Positions 14,022 to 20,586 of a stretch of DNA of 23,404 nucleotides are shown here, in pieces. The position numbers and the translations under genes were made by a program. The DNA is from a virus. The stretch lies in IMG/VR virus record IMGVR_UViG_3300008259_005427, positions 1-23,404 of that record. One strand, written 5' to 3'. Numbering within the stretch: position 1 is the first letter of the stretch; the number at the start of each line of letters is the position of its first letter. The notes under the pieces were generated by a model that ran no database searches, was not told the DNA's origin, and worked only from the letters and a program-made list of their open reading frames with translations.

Positions 14022-14465
14022 TTATTCGGGTAACACCCCAATATACGACAAAGCCTCTATAAAGTCACGTTCTTCAAAGTGTTTTATTGTAGACATGTCT
14101 GCTCTGTACTTGGCATTTTTAAATTTTTTCTTTTCTTCTTTATCAACAGGTACAGATTTTACACCTGCCCATCTCCAATTATCTCTACCTGTACCATCTG
14201 CAAATACCATACCTTTTTCTTCTACGTTGATAAAGGAGGGCATCCAAACTTTACCTGTTTCTTCCTCTTCTTCCATTAGAGATTTGTATAAATCTGGGAG
14301 TAAAGCTAGTTGTTCAGCAAAGAATTCAGTTTCTGGTTTCATTAATGAGTGAGATTGAAATCCGCACCCATAACAAAATTCAAGTTTAACTTCAGAGGTT
14401 ACTTCTTGAACGTAGCAGGCGTCACTTCCACACCTGCTACATTCTGTTAATCCATCGTATTGCAT
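14022..14465 (-). CDS. Zinc-ribbon protein, 147 aa
   Basis: The N-terminal 35 residues form a zinc ribbon: C9-SR-C12 and C31-YG-C34, with an extra C17. The rest is acidic and helical (LLPDLYKSLMEEEEETG) followed by a beta-rich segment (VWMPSFINVEEKGMVFADG) and a final helix EERDFIEALSYIGVL. No enzyme motif. It is unlikely to be a sugar enzyme although it lies between glycosyltransferase genes. It may be a regulator or a structural cofactor; from memory similar zinc-ribbon proteins occur in marine T4-like phages. Confidence 0.65.
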   Translation of the reverse strand: MQYDGLTECSRCGSDACYVQEVTSEVKLEFCYGCGFQSHSLMKPETEFFAEQLALLPDLYKSLMEEEEETGKVWMPSFINVEEKGMVFADGTGRDNWRWAGVKSVPVDKEEKKKFKNAKYRADMSTIKHFEERDFIEALSYIGVLPE

Positions 14466-14466
14466 A

Positions 14467-15759
14467 TTATTCTATTTTTTTAAGTTTGGGTAAGGTAATT
14501 TTAGGTAAAACCAATTCTACCTGTTTTGGAAAATTCGGAACATTTTTTTCTAATAAATTAGAGATTAGTTCTTGCATTTTTTCAAAACTAAAATTACTTT
14601 TAGAGTATTGTTTTTGTTGTTTACCACCTAAAACATATTGTTTGTACTTAGTATATGAATCTTTTAAATGTCTTCCAATTTCAACTGTACTGGGTTTAAA
14701 CCATTGGCTTTCTTTCATTAACCAGTCGTTAGCCGCACTTGGGTGAACATTTTCTAATTCTCCGGCAATTAAAGTACTTAGGTTTTGTTTTAAGAAATCT
14801 GTGTGGCCAGACCATCCTGATGCTATGATTGGTTTACCTGTAAAACTAAATTCTAGTAATGGTCTACCAAATCCTTCACCTTTAGTAAAGCTAACCATAG
14901 CTTTTACTTTTGGGTGATTGTATAGTTCATTCATTTCACTATCACTAAACTCTCCGTTTAGAACATAAATGTTAGGTAAATTTGTAGAATTTACAGACTC
15001 TCTAATAATTTTAATTCTATCTAGAATTTCATCTCGGCTAATGTAAGAGGCAATACCAATTGAAGCCTTTAAAATTAGAGCTGGTTTTTGGGGTTTGTCT
15101 TTAAATACTTCATAAAAAGATTTAATTAATAAAGATACATTTTTTCTATCATGCCCAAAATCACCTTGCATCCAATGTCCTACAAACAAATAACAGAACG
15201 ATTCTTTAATTTCATCTAAATTAATTGTTTTAATTTCCTTAGGTTCAATTAATTTGTAAACATCTAATTTAGCGCCTTCAAAAACTACCTCAATTGGTTT
15301 TTCTAGTTGGGTATAACCTTCAACTGCATTAGTTTGTTTATTTCTTCTTTCGTATTTGCTATTTTCAAAAGTTTGTTTAGAAAAATTGGATGAAACCCAA
15401 TTTGTATTCATTCTATTTAAACCTTCAACCCATTCAGCTCGACATAAACTAGATTCAATACCTGCGGTTACCCCAATGTTATATTTTCCAACTGGTTGAA
15501 ATTCATTAGGAATTGAAATTTGCATCCAAATATCAGGTTTTGAAGGTAAATTAGGAGTATCTAATCTATATTGATGAAGATGACTCCATTCAGAATTATC
15601 TTCACAAAATCCCCATGCTGTGCTTCCCCATCTTTGGGGTAAAAGTTTTACATCATATTTGTCTAGATTTAAAATTGCTTGGATAATATCTCTAGCTCTA
15701 GCCCCATATCCTGAGTAAGTGTCATATGGGCTGCTAATTACAAAAACTGGTTTATTCAT
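14467..15759 (-). CDS. Glycosyltransferase family 4, 430 aa
   Basis: GT-B enzyme. The N-terminal acceptor domain opens with the glycine-rich SGYGARARD (16-24). The C-terminal donor domain contains LFVGHWMQ (191-198), VSLLIKSFYEVF, LPNIYVLNGEFSD and the nucleotide-sugar segment GEGFGRPLLEFSFTGKPIIA (294-313) with the E-x7-E type glutamates. It transfers a sugar with retention from an NDP donor. The final 40 residues are lysine/proline rich and may extend beyond the catalytic fold. It overlaps the upstream GT4 gene by a single base, and the two may act one after the other or as a pair. Confidence 0.88.
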   Translation of the reverse strand: MNKPVFVISSPYDTYSGYGARARDIIQAILNLDKYDVKLLPQRWGSTAWGFCEDNSEWSHLHQYRLDTPNLPSKPDIWMQISIPNEFQPVGKYNIGVTAGIESSLCRAEWVEGLNRMNTNWVSSNFSKQTFENSKYERRNKQTNAVEGYTQLEKPIEVVFEGAKLDVYKLIEPKEIKTINLDEIKESFCYLFVGHWMQGDFGHDRKNVSLLIKSFYEVFKDKPQKPALILKASIGIASYISRDEILDRIKIIRESVNSTNLPNIYVLNGEFSDSEMNELYNHPKVKAMVSFTKGEGFGRPLLEFSFTGKPIIASGWSGHTDFLKQNLSTLIAGELENVHPSAANDWLMKESQWFKPSTVEIGRHLKDSYTKYKQYVLGGKQQKQYSKSNFSFEKMQELISNLLEKNVPNFPKQVELVLPKITLPKLKKIE

Positions 15760-17198
15760 TAATAAAATAATTTATGTGGTAAAAACTTTCCTTTGTACTC
15801 TGTAGCATTGGTAATCTCGTACTTTTCTTTAGGTTTCCAAGTTGAAAACAAAGTATCAAATGCTTCCATAACTCTTTCAGCTTGTACTTCAGAGGTAAAT
15901 CCTGCTTCTTCTCCAATTGCCCATTCTCTACCTTTTAATCCTCTTGCTTTACGTTCTTCTCTAGACAAATTGTAGATTTCTTTAATTCTTTCAGTTGCAT
16001 CTTCCCATCTACATCTATCATCATAAATGTAAGGGGTTTGTGGAGAACCTTGAATTGATCTAGAAGTTGGATAAACTGGGAATGCCCACTCTCCATGTTT
16101 TTGGAGTGTACCTGTATGGTTTGAAGGGAAATCTGCAGATGGGGTAAACCATTTTCCGTCTTTAGTTTCAAATCTTATTTGATCCTGCATTCCACCTGTA
16201 ACATTTGCAATAACCGGAGTACCTGCTAAAATTGCTTCGGTTAATGTTAATCCCCAACCTTCATTAGAAGTTAACAATATTTGAGCATCTGCAATATTAT
16301 ACAAATAATTAAGTTGGATTGAAGATAACTTTTGAGTTGAAAATTTAACAGCATTAGGATAACTTTCATCAAAGAAATACTCTTTAACTTTTCTTAAATC
16401 TGTACCATGATCACTTACTTCTTCAGTATGTAATACTATTTTACACTTATCAGCTTTTTCTTTAGGTAAGCTATCTAAGAATGCTCTAAAAGCTAACATT
16501 GCATCTGGAATTTGTTTTCTTCTAATGTTACGGGAGTTAAAGAACAAAACAAAATCAGGATTATCGTTTCCAAAGAAATCTTTTTTAAATTTCTTTAATT
16601 CAGGATCATTTTCTTCTATTGGACGATAAACTTTATGATTTAAACCATGAGGAATATATCTAAATAGTTTATTCTTTCCTTTATCTCCTAAAACTAGCTG
16701 GTTAATGTTTACAGTTTGTTTTGAGATTCCCATCAATAAATCACAAGCCTCATAATATGGTCTGTTATACATTGGAGCTGGGTAATCATCCCAAATATTT
16801 AAGTAAGTAATGGGAATATTTTTTCTAATTTCTTGCTCAATGTTAAACAACCAAACAAAATATCTTGGGTCTGTAATTAGCATTATAGCATCAGGTTTTT
16901 CTAATTTAATTACCTGACGTAAAAAATCAGCATCACCATACCCATTAGTAGGATACATCATAACATAAGCATCTTCAATACCTGCTATTTGATTACTGTC
17001 TGCGCTTAGATCTAATTTTTTACCTTGATCTGGGTGGTTAATAGCACCCCCAATATTAACCCAATTAAAGTGGTGACAAGTGTGAGTTACAATTTCTCTA
17101 GCAACTGTTGCTACTCCAGAATGAACTCTAATATCATCACAAATTAAAACGATTTTTTTTCTTTTATCCTTAGGGATATAATCAAAACTTTTATTCAT
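15759..17198 (-). CDS. Glycosyltransferase family 4, 479 aa
   Basis: First gene of the glycan cluster. KIVLICDDIRVHSGVATVAR (15-34) is the GT-B N-terminal strand and acceptor loop. The donor domain has YIPHGLNHKVYRP (181-193), LFFNSRNIRRKQIPD (218-232) and SNEGWGLTLTEAILAGTPVI (311-330), where the E-x7-E pair binds the nucleotide sugar, followed by the NVTGGMQDQ loop. The enzyme should be soluble and retaining. It starts nine bases after the stop of the ribbon-helix-helix gene, with an A/T-rich leader and no Shine-Dalgarno. The specific sugar is unknown. Confidence 0.88.
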   Translation of the reverse strand: MNKSFDYIPKDKRKKIVLICDDIRVHSGVATVAREIVTHTCHHFNWVNIGGAINHPDQGKKLDLSADSNQIAGIEDAYVMMYPTNGYGDADFLRQVIKLEKPDAIMLITDPRYFVWLFNIEQEIRKNIPITYLNIWDDYPAPMYNRPYYEACDLLMGISKQTVNINQLVLGDKGKNKLFRYIPHGLNHKVYRPIEENDPELKKFKKDFFGNDNPDFVLFFNSRNIRRKQIPDAMLAFRAFLDSLPKEKADKCKIVLHTEEVSDHGTDLRKVKEYFFDESYPNAVKFSTQKLSSIQLNYLYNIADAQILLTSNEGWGLTLTEAILAGTPVIANVTGGMQDQIRFETKDGKWFTPSADFPSNHTGTLQKHGEWAFPVYPTSRSIQGSPQTPYIYDDRCRWEDATERIKEIYNLSREERKARGLKGREWAIGEEAGFTSEVQAERVMEAFDTLFSTWKPKEKYEITNATEYKGKFLPHKLFY

Positions 17199-17207
17199 AT
17201 TTTAGTT

Positions 17208-17390
17208 TTAAAGTTCGGTTGTGTTTTGGTTTGTAATTTTTTTACGAAAATCTTCATCTGTAAGGTACAAATAAATAGCCCGATCGGCAAGTTTTTGAAA
17301 ACTAAATTTTCGTTTTACACACTCAATTTTGAAATTTTCAAACAGGTCTGTTTGAATCTTTACGCTTGTTAAAGTTAAGTCTTTAGCCAT
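17208..17390 (-). CDS. Ribbon-helix-helix (Arc-like) DNA-binding protein, 60 aa
   Basis: LTLTSVKIQTDLFENFKIEC gives a beta strand followed by helix A; FSFQKLADRAIYLYLTDEDF gives helix B. This is the size and order of Arc/MetJ/CopG repressors, which dimerise and insert the strand pair into the DNA major groove. The gene lies directly before the glycan cluster and directly after an A/T-rich, promoter-like gap, so autoregulation or control of the cluster is a reasonable guess. No toxin partner is adjacent, which argues against an antitoxin role. Confidence 0.7.
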   Translation of the reverse strand: MAKDLTLTSVKIQTDLFENFKIECVKRKFSFQKLADRAIYLYLTDEDFRKKITNQNTTEL

Positions 17391-17451
17391 AGTTTTAAAG
17401 TTTAATTAAAATGTTTGTATATTTGTATATAATATAAATATATAAGGAGTA
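17391..17451 (-). promoter_or_regulatory. A/T-rich intergenic gap with TATATTTA box
   Basis: This gap between the nuclease remnant and the ribbon-helix-helix gene is almost pure A/T. On the minus strand it holds TATATTTA (17442-17435), the box seen at 3858-3851, but no TTTG 19-21 bases upstream. It also holds the palindrome TTTAATTAAA (17401-17410). It is the only clear break before the glycan cluster and so is the likeliest site for its promoter or for repressor binding. Confidence 0.3.
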
Positions 17452-17871
17452 TTAAAAAATAATACCTTCTCCACAATTATCTTTATCTTCTTTGAAGGGA
17501 CAGTACATACAATTCCACTTGCTTACAACTTTGGGATATTCCTCTTCTCTAACTTCCCCAGTAGTGTTAAAGCATTTTTTTATAAAATTATTTAAAGATT
17601 CTTTGGCTTTAGTTATTTTAATTTTCCCACTAGCAGGAATAAATGTTTGTACTCTGTATGCTTGATGTGGAGATAAGATTTTTTCATCATCCCAATCCAT
17701 CACTTTTCGTTTAACAATAAAGAATTCAACACTAATATCATCAACTGGGATATTATATTGTTCTGAGAAGAAATGTTTATATAGGATTAGTTGGAATTGT
17801 TTGTTTTCGTCTTTCTTTTCCTTATCACCCCATCCTCTAGTACTTGTTTTTATATCGAGAAGTTGGTTCAT
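17452..17871 (-). CDS. Cas4/RecB-like PD-(D/E)XK nuclease, C-terminal fragment
   Basis: Second half of a nuclease whose first half lies upstream in another frame. LLDIKTSTRGWG (D6-I-K8) supplies the DxK part of the PD-(D/E)XK site; FQLILYKHF (Q27, Y31) is the QxxxY motif of RecB-type nucleases. C121-MY-C124 and C133 near the end, together with a cysteine in the upstream fragment, form the four-cysteine set that holds an iron-sulfur cluster in Cas4/AddB-type nucleases. The apparent ATG at 17869-17871 may not be a real start: the region ahead of it in this frame closes at a stop a few codons upstream. Alone, this fragment lacks the motif-I His and the first metal-binding Asp. Confidence 0.75.
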   Translation of the reverse strand: MNQLLDIKTSTRGWGDKEKKDENKQFQLILYKHFFSEQYNIPVDDISVEFFIVKRKVMDWDDEKILSPHQAYRVQTFIPASGKIKITKAKESLNNFIKKCFNTTGEVREEEYPKVVSKWNCMYCPFKEDKDNCGEGIIF

Positions 17872-18406
17872 GGTACATTACAACATCCAAGAATCCATTA
17901 TATAATACGTTATTATACATTTTATTTGGCTGAATTACGATTGGCACCTCACAACCCACTAAATACCATCCTTTTCTAGAGAAGTATTTGTTTCGTTTTT
18001 TCTTTAACCAATTTAAAATTCCAACTCCATCCTCAAAGAATTCCCTCATTTCCTCAGCTGTAGAAAAGTGTTGTTTATTGTTGGACGTGTACTGTTTTTT
18101 GTACTCGTCCATAAACTTTTCCTGGAATATCTCAACTAAATCTAGCCTATCGGCTTCAGCCCCACTACTAGAGTACATTACATCTAGATATTTTTGGATT
18201 GCCTCGTGTATAGCAGTTCCAAATACAGTATGGATAGAAGAGGTAAATGCCTTAATTTTATCTTTGTACTGTAGTTTCCATCTGTGAGGACAATTGTTGA
18301 ATATTGTCATCTGGGAAAATGAAATTCCTTTTTGATAAGAATAATCCACCCCCGGAGGAGTAAATTTTTGAATTTCTTTAATTATTTTATGGATTTTTCT
18401 GGGCAA
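17837..18406 (-). CDS. Cas4/RecB-like PD-(D/E)XK nuclease, N-terminal fragment
   Basis: First half of the same nuclease. ISFSQMTIFNNCPHRWKLQY contains C39, the first iron-sulfur ligand. FGTAIHEAI (H67) is motif I; E153 and GFLDVVMYHE (D174) are the metal site up to the point of breakage. After D174 the frame leaves the family pattern (SRYKNKY) and stops, while the expected DIK continues one frame over (+1) from about 17860. The start codon is TTG at 18404-18406; no ATG precedes C39, so TTG is the best choice. In T4-like phages such nucleases act on DNA ends during recombination and replication. Frameshift mutation, sequencing error or programmed +1 shift are all possible. Confidence 0.75.
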   Translation of the reverse strand: MPRKIHKIIKEIQKFTPPGVDYSYQKGISFSQMTIFNNCPHRWKLQYKDKIKAFTSSIHTVFGTAIHEAIQKYLDVMYSSSGAEADRLDLVEIFQEKFMDEYKKQYTSNNKQHFSTAEEMREFFEDGVGILNWLKKKRNKYFSRKGWYLVGCEVPIVIQPNKMYNNVLYNGFLDVVMYHEPTSRYKNKY

Positions 18407-18546
18407 AATCTTTTAGTTTTTCAATGTATAAGGTAGCATCCAATTCCAGTTTGTGAACGCTGCTCAAATTTTTCCTTTACAGACTGAACGTAACTGTCCT
18501 GTCTATCTTTTTCTCTATCGTAGTAAGCAGTTATAGAATCGCTCAT
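18387..18546 (-). pseudogene. Broken small phage gene (internal deletion and frameshift)
   Basis: From ATG 18544-18546, overlapping the upstream stop by one base, a frame reads MSDSITAYYDREKDRQDSYV and on to EKFEQRSQTGIGC, then stops at 18421 after 41 residues. One frame over, from 18446 to the stop at 18387, runs ELDATLYIEKLKDFAQKNP. Together they resemble, from memory, a conserved T4-like phage protein of about 75-85 residues whose middle (around KYG ... WLxHLQEEL) links the N-terminal helix to a MDATLYIEKLK helix. Here that middle, some 25-30 residues, is missing. The restored gene would overlap the nuclease start by 20 bases. I take it as a deletion derivative. Confidence 0.55.
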
Positions 18547-18767
18547 TAGATTACAGATTTAGATCTAAAATATTTTTGCAATGTCTCCATTTTATCATCT
18601 GCATCTACTAACATTTTTAATGCTTCTTCAGCATTATTATAAAAATCTGTTGTAGAGTGATCTCCAATGCCAGCAGGATGTTCAGATAATAGATTAAGAG
18701 TTAGCATGGCTTTACTTCTTTCTGCCATTGCTTGAGTCATTAACATTTCGTATAATTCTAGTTTCAT
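18546..18767 (-). CDS. Conserved-looking small phage protein, 73 aa
   Basis: Helical protein beginning MKLELYEMLMTQAMAERSKA, with HPAGIGDHSTTDFYNNAEEA and a final helix DADDKMETLQKYF. I recall similar proteins in T4-like marine phages near replication genes, but no function is known to me. The GIGDHST-DFYNN core is probably the conserved face. It is coupled to gp62 by an ATGA overlap and to the broken gene by TAATG, within the replication operon. Confidence 0.7.
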   Translation of the reverse strand: MKLELYEMLMTQAMAERSKAMLTLNLLSEHPAGIGDHSTTDFYNNAEEALKMLVDADDKMETLQKYFRSKSVI

Positions 18768-19177
18768 TTTAGTAGTTTTTTAATTTCTTTTTCTTCTAAT
18801 CCTTGTTTAGCTAAAATACTTTGTACTTGTTTTTTGTCTAAAATTTTTAAATAATCTTTTATTTCTCTAACAGATACATTAAAGTATTTTTTTAGCTGTA
18901 AAATTAAATCTTTGTCTGGTTCTTTAGTACTAGATTTAACATACTTAGACCATTTGTTGTTTTTAGGAATATATTCTCGATAAATTGAATATATTTGCTT
19001 TTTGTTGGTTGGGGGTAATATTTGAATTTCATTTACCAGTTCTATATAGTCCGGATTCATACTTAAGAATCTGTGAACCATATAAGAATTCCAAACATCC
19101 CAATCCTGATTAGAAAATGAATCAGGATGGGATTTTGTGGAATTAATTTCCTTTAACCAATCAAAAATATTGTTCAT
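18764..19177 (-). CDS. 62: Clamp loader small subunit, gp62-like
   Basis: 137 residues, shorter than T4 gp62 (187). The match is in the middle: KWSKYVKSST (75-84) corresponds to the KWAKLVEDST segment of T4 gp62, followed by a helix and LKKYFNVSVREIKDYLKIL, which parallels its KRYQVNTNDAINYKSIL segment. The N-terminal YMVHRFLSMNPDYIELVN also fits. In T4, one gp62 joins four gp44 subunits to open and load the sliding clamp on primer ends. The gene follows gp44 with one small gene between, close to T4 order. It overlaps the 78-residue gene by one base. Confidence 0.82.
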   Translation of the reverse strand: MNNIFDWLKEINSTKSHPDSFSNQDWDVWNSYMVHRFLSMNPDYIELVNEIQILPPTNKKQIYSIYREYIPKNNKWSKYVKSSTKEPDKDLILQLKKYFNVSVREIKDYLKILDKKQVQSILAKQGLEEKEIKKLLK

Positions 19178-19413
19178 TAAATACTTTCGTCTTTAAGCTC
19201 TTCACGCAATTCTTTTGGTAGTGCTTCTCCAAAGATTTTAAATGTGTGTGGGTCGTAAAATACTGGAATTGGTAGAATTGCATCTTCAGGTGTACCTGCA
19301 ATGAATTTAGAGATTTTTCTCAAGATAAGACCTTGTTGAAATACGCTACCACCTTCAGAATTCTGGATTCCTGTAGTGTTTTTTAAGTCAATGTTAAGTT
19401 GTGGTTGTTCCAT
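19177..19413 (-). CDS. Small protein between clamp-loader genes, possibly a zinc ribbon that lost its cysteines
   Basis: 78 residues with no cysteine. The layout PQLNIDLKNTTGIQNSEGGS, then FQQGLILRKISKFIAGTPED, then LPIPVFYDPHTF matches, from memory, a T4-like marine phage protein in which CxxC follows NTTG-x and a second CxxCG follows IPIPVF. Here both cysteine pairs are absent. If the relation is right, the protein keeps the hydrophobic core and has lost zinc binding. It is interposed between gp44 and gp62 with two- and one-base spacings, so it may bind the clamp loader or be regulated with it. Confidence 0.6.
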   Translation of the reverse strand: MEQPQLNIDLKNTTGIQNSEGGSVFQQGLILRKISKFIAGTPEDAILPIPVFYDPHTFKIFGEALPKELREELKDESI

Positions 19414-19415
19414 GT

Positions 19416-20333
19416 TTATTTGTTATTTATTAGATTTTGTATTAAACTCATAGTGTTAATTTCCTTATCAATTCTAAAATTAGCTTTGTATTGGTGATCA
19501 TTTACAAGCATAGCTACTGTTCCTTCTTTGTTAGGTAAAAATTCGGAAGCACGTTCATATAATGCTTTAAATAGCTCATCAAAATCTTCTACATTTGAAT
19601 CAGCAATTGTTTGTCGAATATTATTAAAGTATGGTTTTGATTTCTTTAACTCATCAATTACTTTATCTATGTAATTAGAAGATACTAAAATGGAATTGTC
19701 TAACTTTAAAGTACTATCTTTAGAATTTAATTGAATAGTGTTAAGACATTTTCTTAAATCCGGATAGTATTGGTTTACAATAACTTTAATATCTTCTAAT
19801 GTATAAGATATAGATTCTTTCTCTAGAATCCAAACTAAATGCTTAGCTACTTCAGATTTAGAGGGGGGAACAATCTTAATTACTTGACATCTGGATTGTA
19901 ATGGATCAATAATTCTCTCTACAAAATTGCAGGTCATTATAAATCTTGTAGTACGAGAAAATGTTTCGATTACATTGCGAAGCGAGGCTTGTGCTTGAAT
20001 GGTTAGAAAATCTGCTTCGTCTAAAATAACCACTTTAAGGGGTTTGAATGAAGCTACACTTGCAAATCCCGATACCTTATCTCTAATGGTTTCAATACCT
20101 CTTTCGTCAGAGGCATTAATATAGAGATAATCGCAATTAAGATTGTTAACTATTAATTTAGCTAAAGTAGTTTTACCACCCCCAGCTTGACCATAAAATA
20201 TAAGATTTTGAATATCGTTTTGTTCTAGATATTTAGAAATTGTGGTTTTAAGGTGTTCATTACCTACATAATTTTCTAAACTAGAAGGACGGTATTTTTC
20301 TACAAATAAACTATGTTCTTTAGTATTCGCCAT
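19416..20333 (-). CDS. 44: Clamp loader ATPase subunit, gp44-like
   Basis: AAA+ clamp-loader ATPase of 305 residues, close to T4 gp44 (319). FVEKYRPSSLENYVGNEHLK is the RFC box leading into the fold. Walker A is GQAGGGKT (48-55), Walker B VVILDEAD (101-108), sensor 1 TCN (134-136), and the arginine finger lies in the SRC motif (147-149). The C-terminal region is a helical collar. With gp62 it forms the ATP-driven loader for the sliding clamp in phage DNA replication. The start overlaps the upstream 87-residue gene by 14 bases. No Shine-Dalgarno; leader CTATTTATGG. Confidence 0.92.
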   Translation of the reverse strand: MANTKEHSLFVEKYRPSSLENYVGNEHLKTTISKYLEQNDIQNLIFYGQAGGGKTTLAKLIVNNLNCDYLYINASDERGIETIRDKVSGFASVASFKPLKVVILDEADFLTIQAQASLRNVIETFSRTTRFIMTCNFVERIIDPLQSRCQVIKIVPPSKSEVAKHLVWILEKESISYTLEDIKVIVNQYYPDLRKCLNTIQLNSKDSTLKLDNSILVSSNYIDKVIDELKKSKPYFNNIRQTIADSNVEDFDELFKALYERASEFLPNKEGTVAMLVNDHQYKANFRIDKEINTMSLIQNLINNK

Positions 20334-20583
20334 AAATAGAGTATTTCTTTTCAGGTACAGGGATTATTTCTTGTTCTTCATTTTGCACAATATACAATTC
20401 CCCTTTCATGGGGGCAAGTCTATATTCACCTCTAAAGCCAGTTAGCACCATATATGTTTCTAAAGCTTCAGTTAAAGAACCATGGATTTTTTCTTTACCT
20501 TCCTCTATTTCCAATTTCCATCTATCGCCCGGAGGCATTCTCCGAGCGATTAAGATGTTTTTTTCAACAACCTTTTTTTCCAT
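20320..20583 (-). CDS. Hypothetical protein, 87 aa
   Basis: Soluble alpha/beta protein. RRMPPGDRWKLEIEEGKEKI gives a strand pair, LTEALETYMVLTGFRGEYRL a helix, and the end is beta-rich with GELYIVQNEEQEIIPVPEKK. No known motif. It lies three bases after groEL and overlaps gp44 by 14 bases, so it links the chaperonin and clamp-loader genes on one message. Confidence 0.65.
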   Translation of the reverse strand: MEKKVVEKNILIARRMPPGDRWKLEIEEGKEKIHGSLTEALETYMVLTGFRGEYRLAPMKGELYIVQNEEQEIIPVPEKKYSIYGEY

Positions 20584-20586
20584 AAC

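Noticed and set aside
15935-16171. Minus-strand frame of 78 codons inside the first GT4 gene
   Set aside because: It is fully inside the larger in-family gene in another frame and has no start context or domain.
17837-17871. Programmed -1 ribosomal frameshift in the nuclease
   Set aside because: The downstream frame is +1 relative to the upstream frame, and no X-XXY-YYZ slippery heptamer is present. Only a +1 shift would work.
17988-18287. Plus-strand open frame of 99 codons within the nuclease N-terminal fragment
   Set aside because: It is antisense to a recognisable PD-(D/E)XK domain, and the F/S-rich composition is typical of reverse-strand translation.
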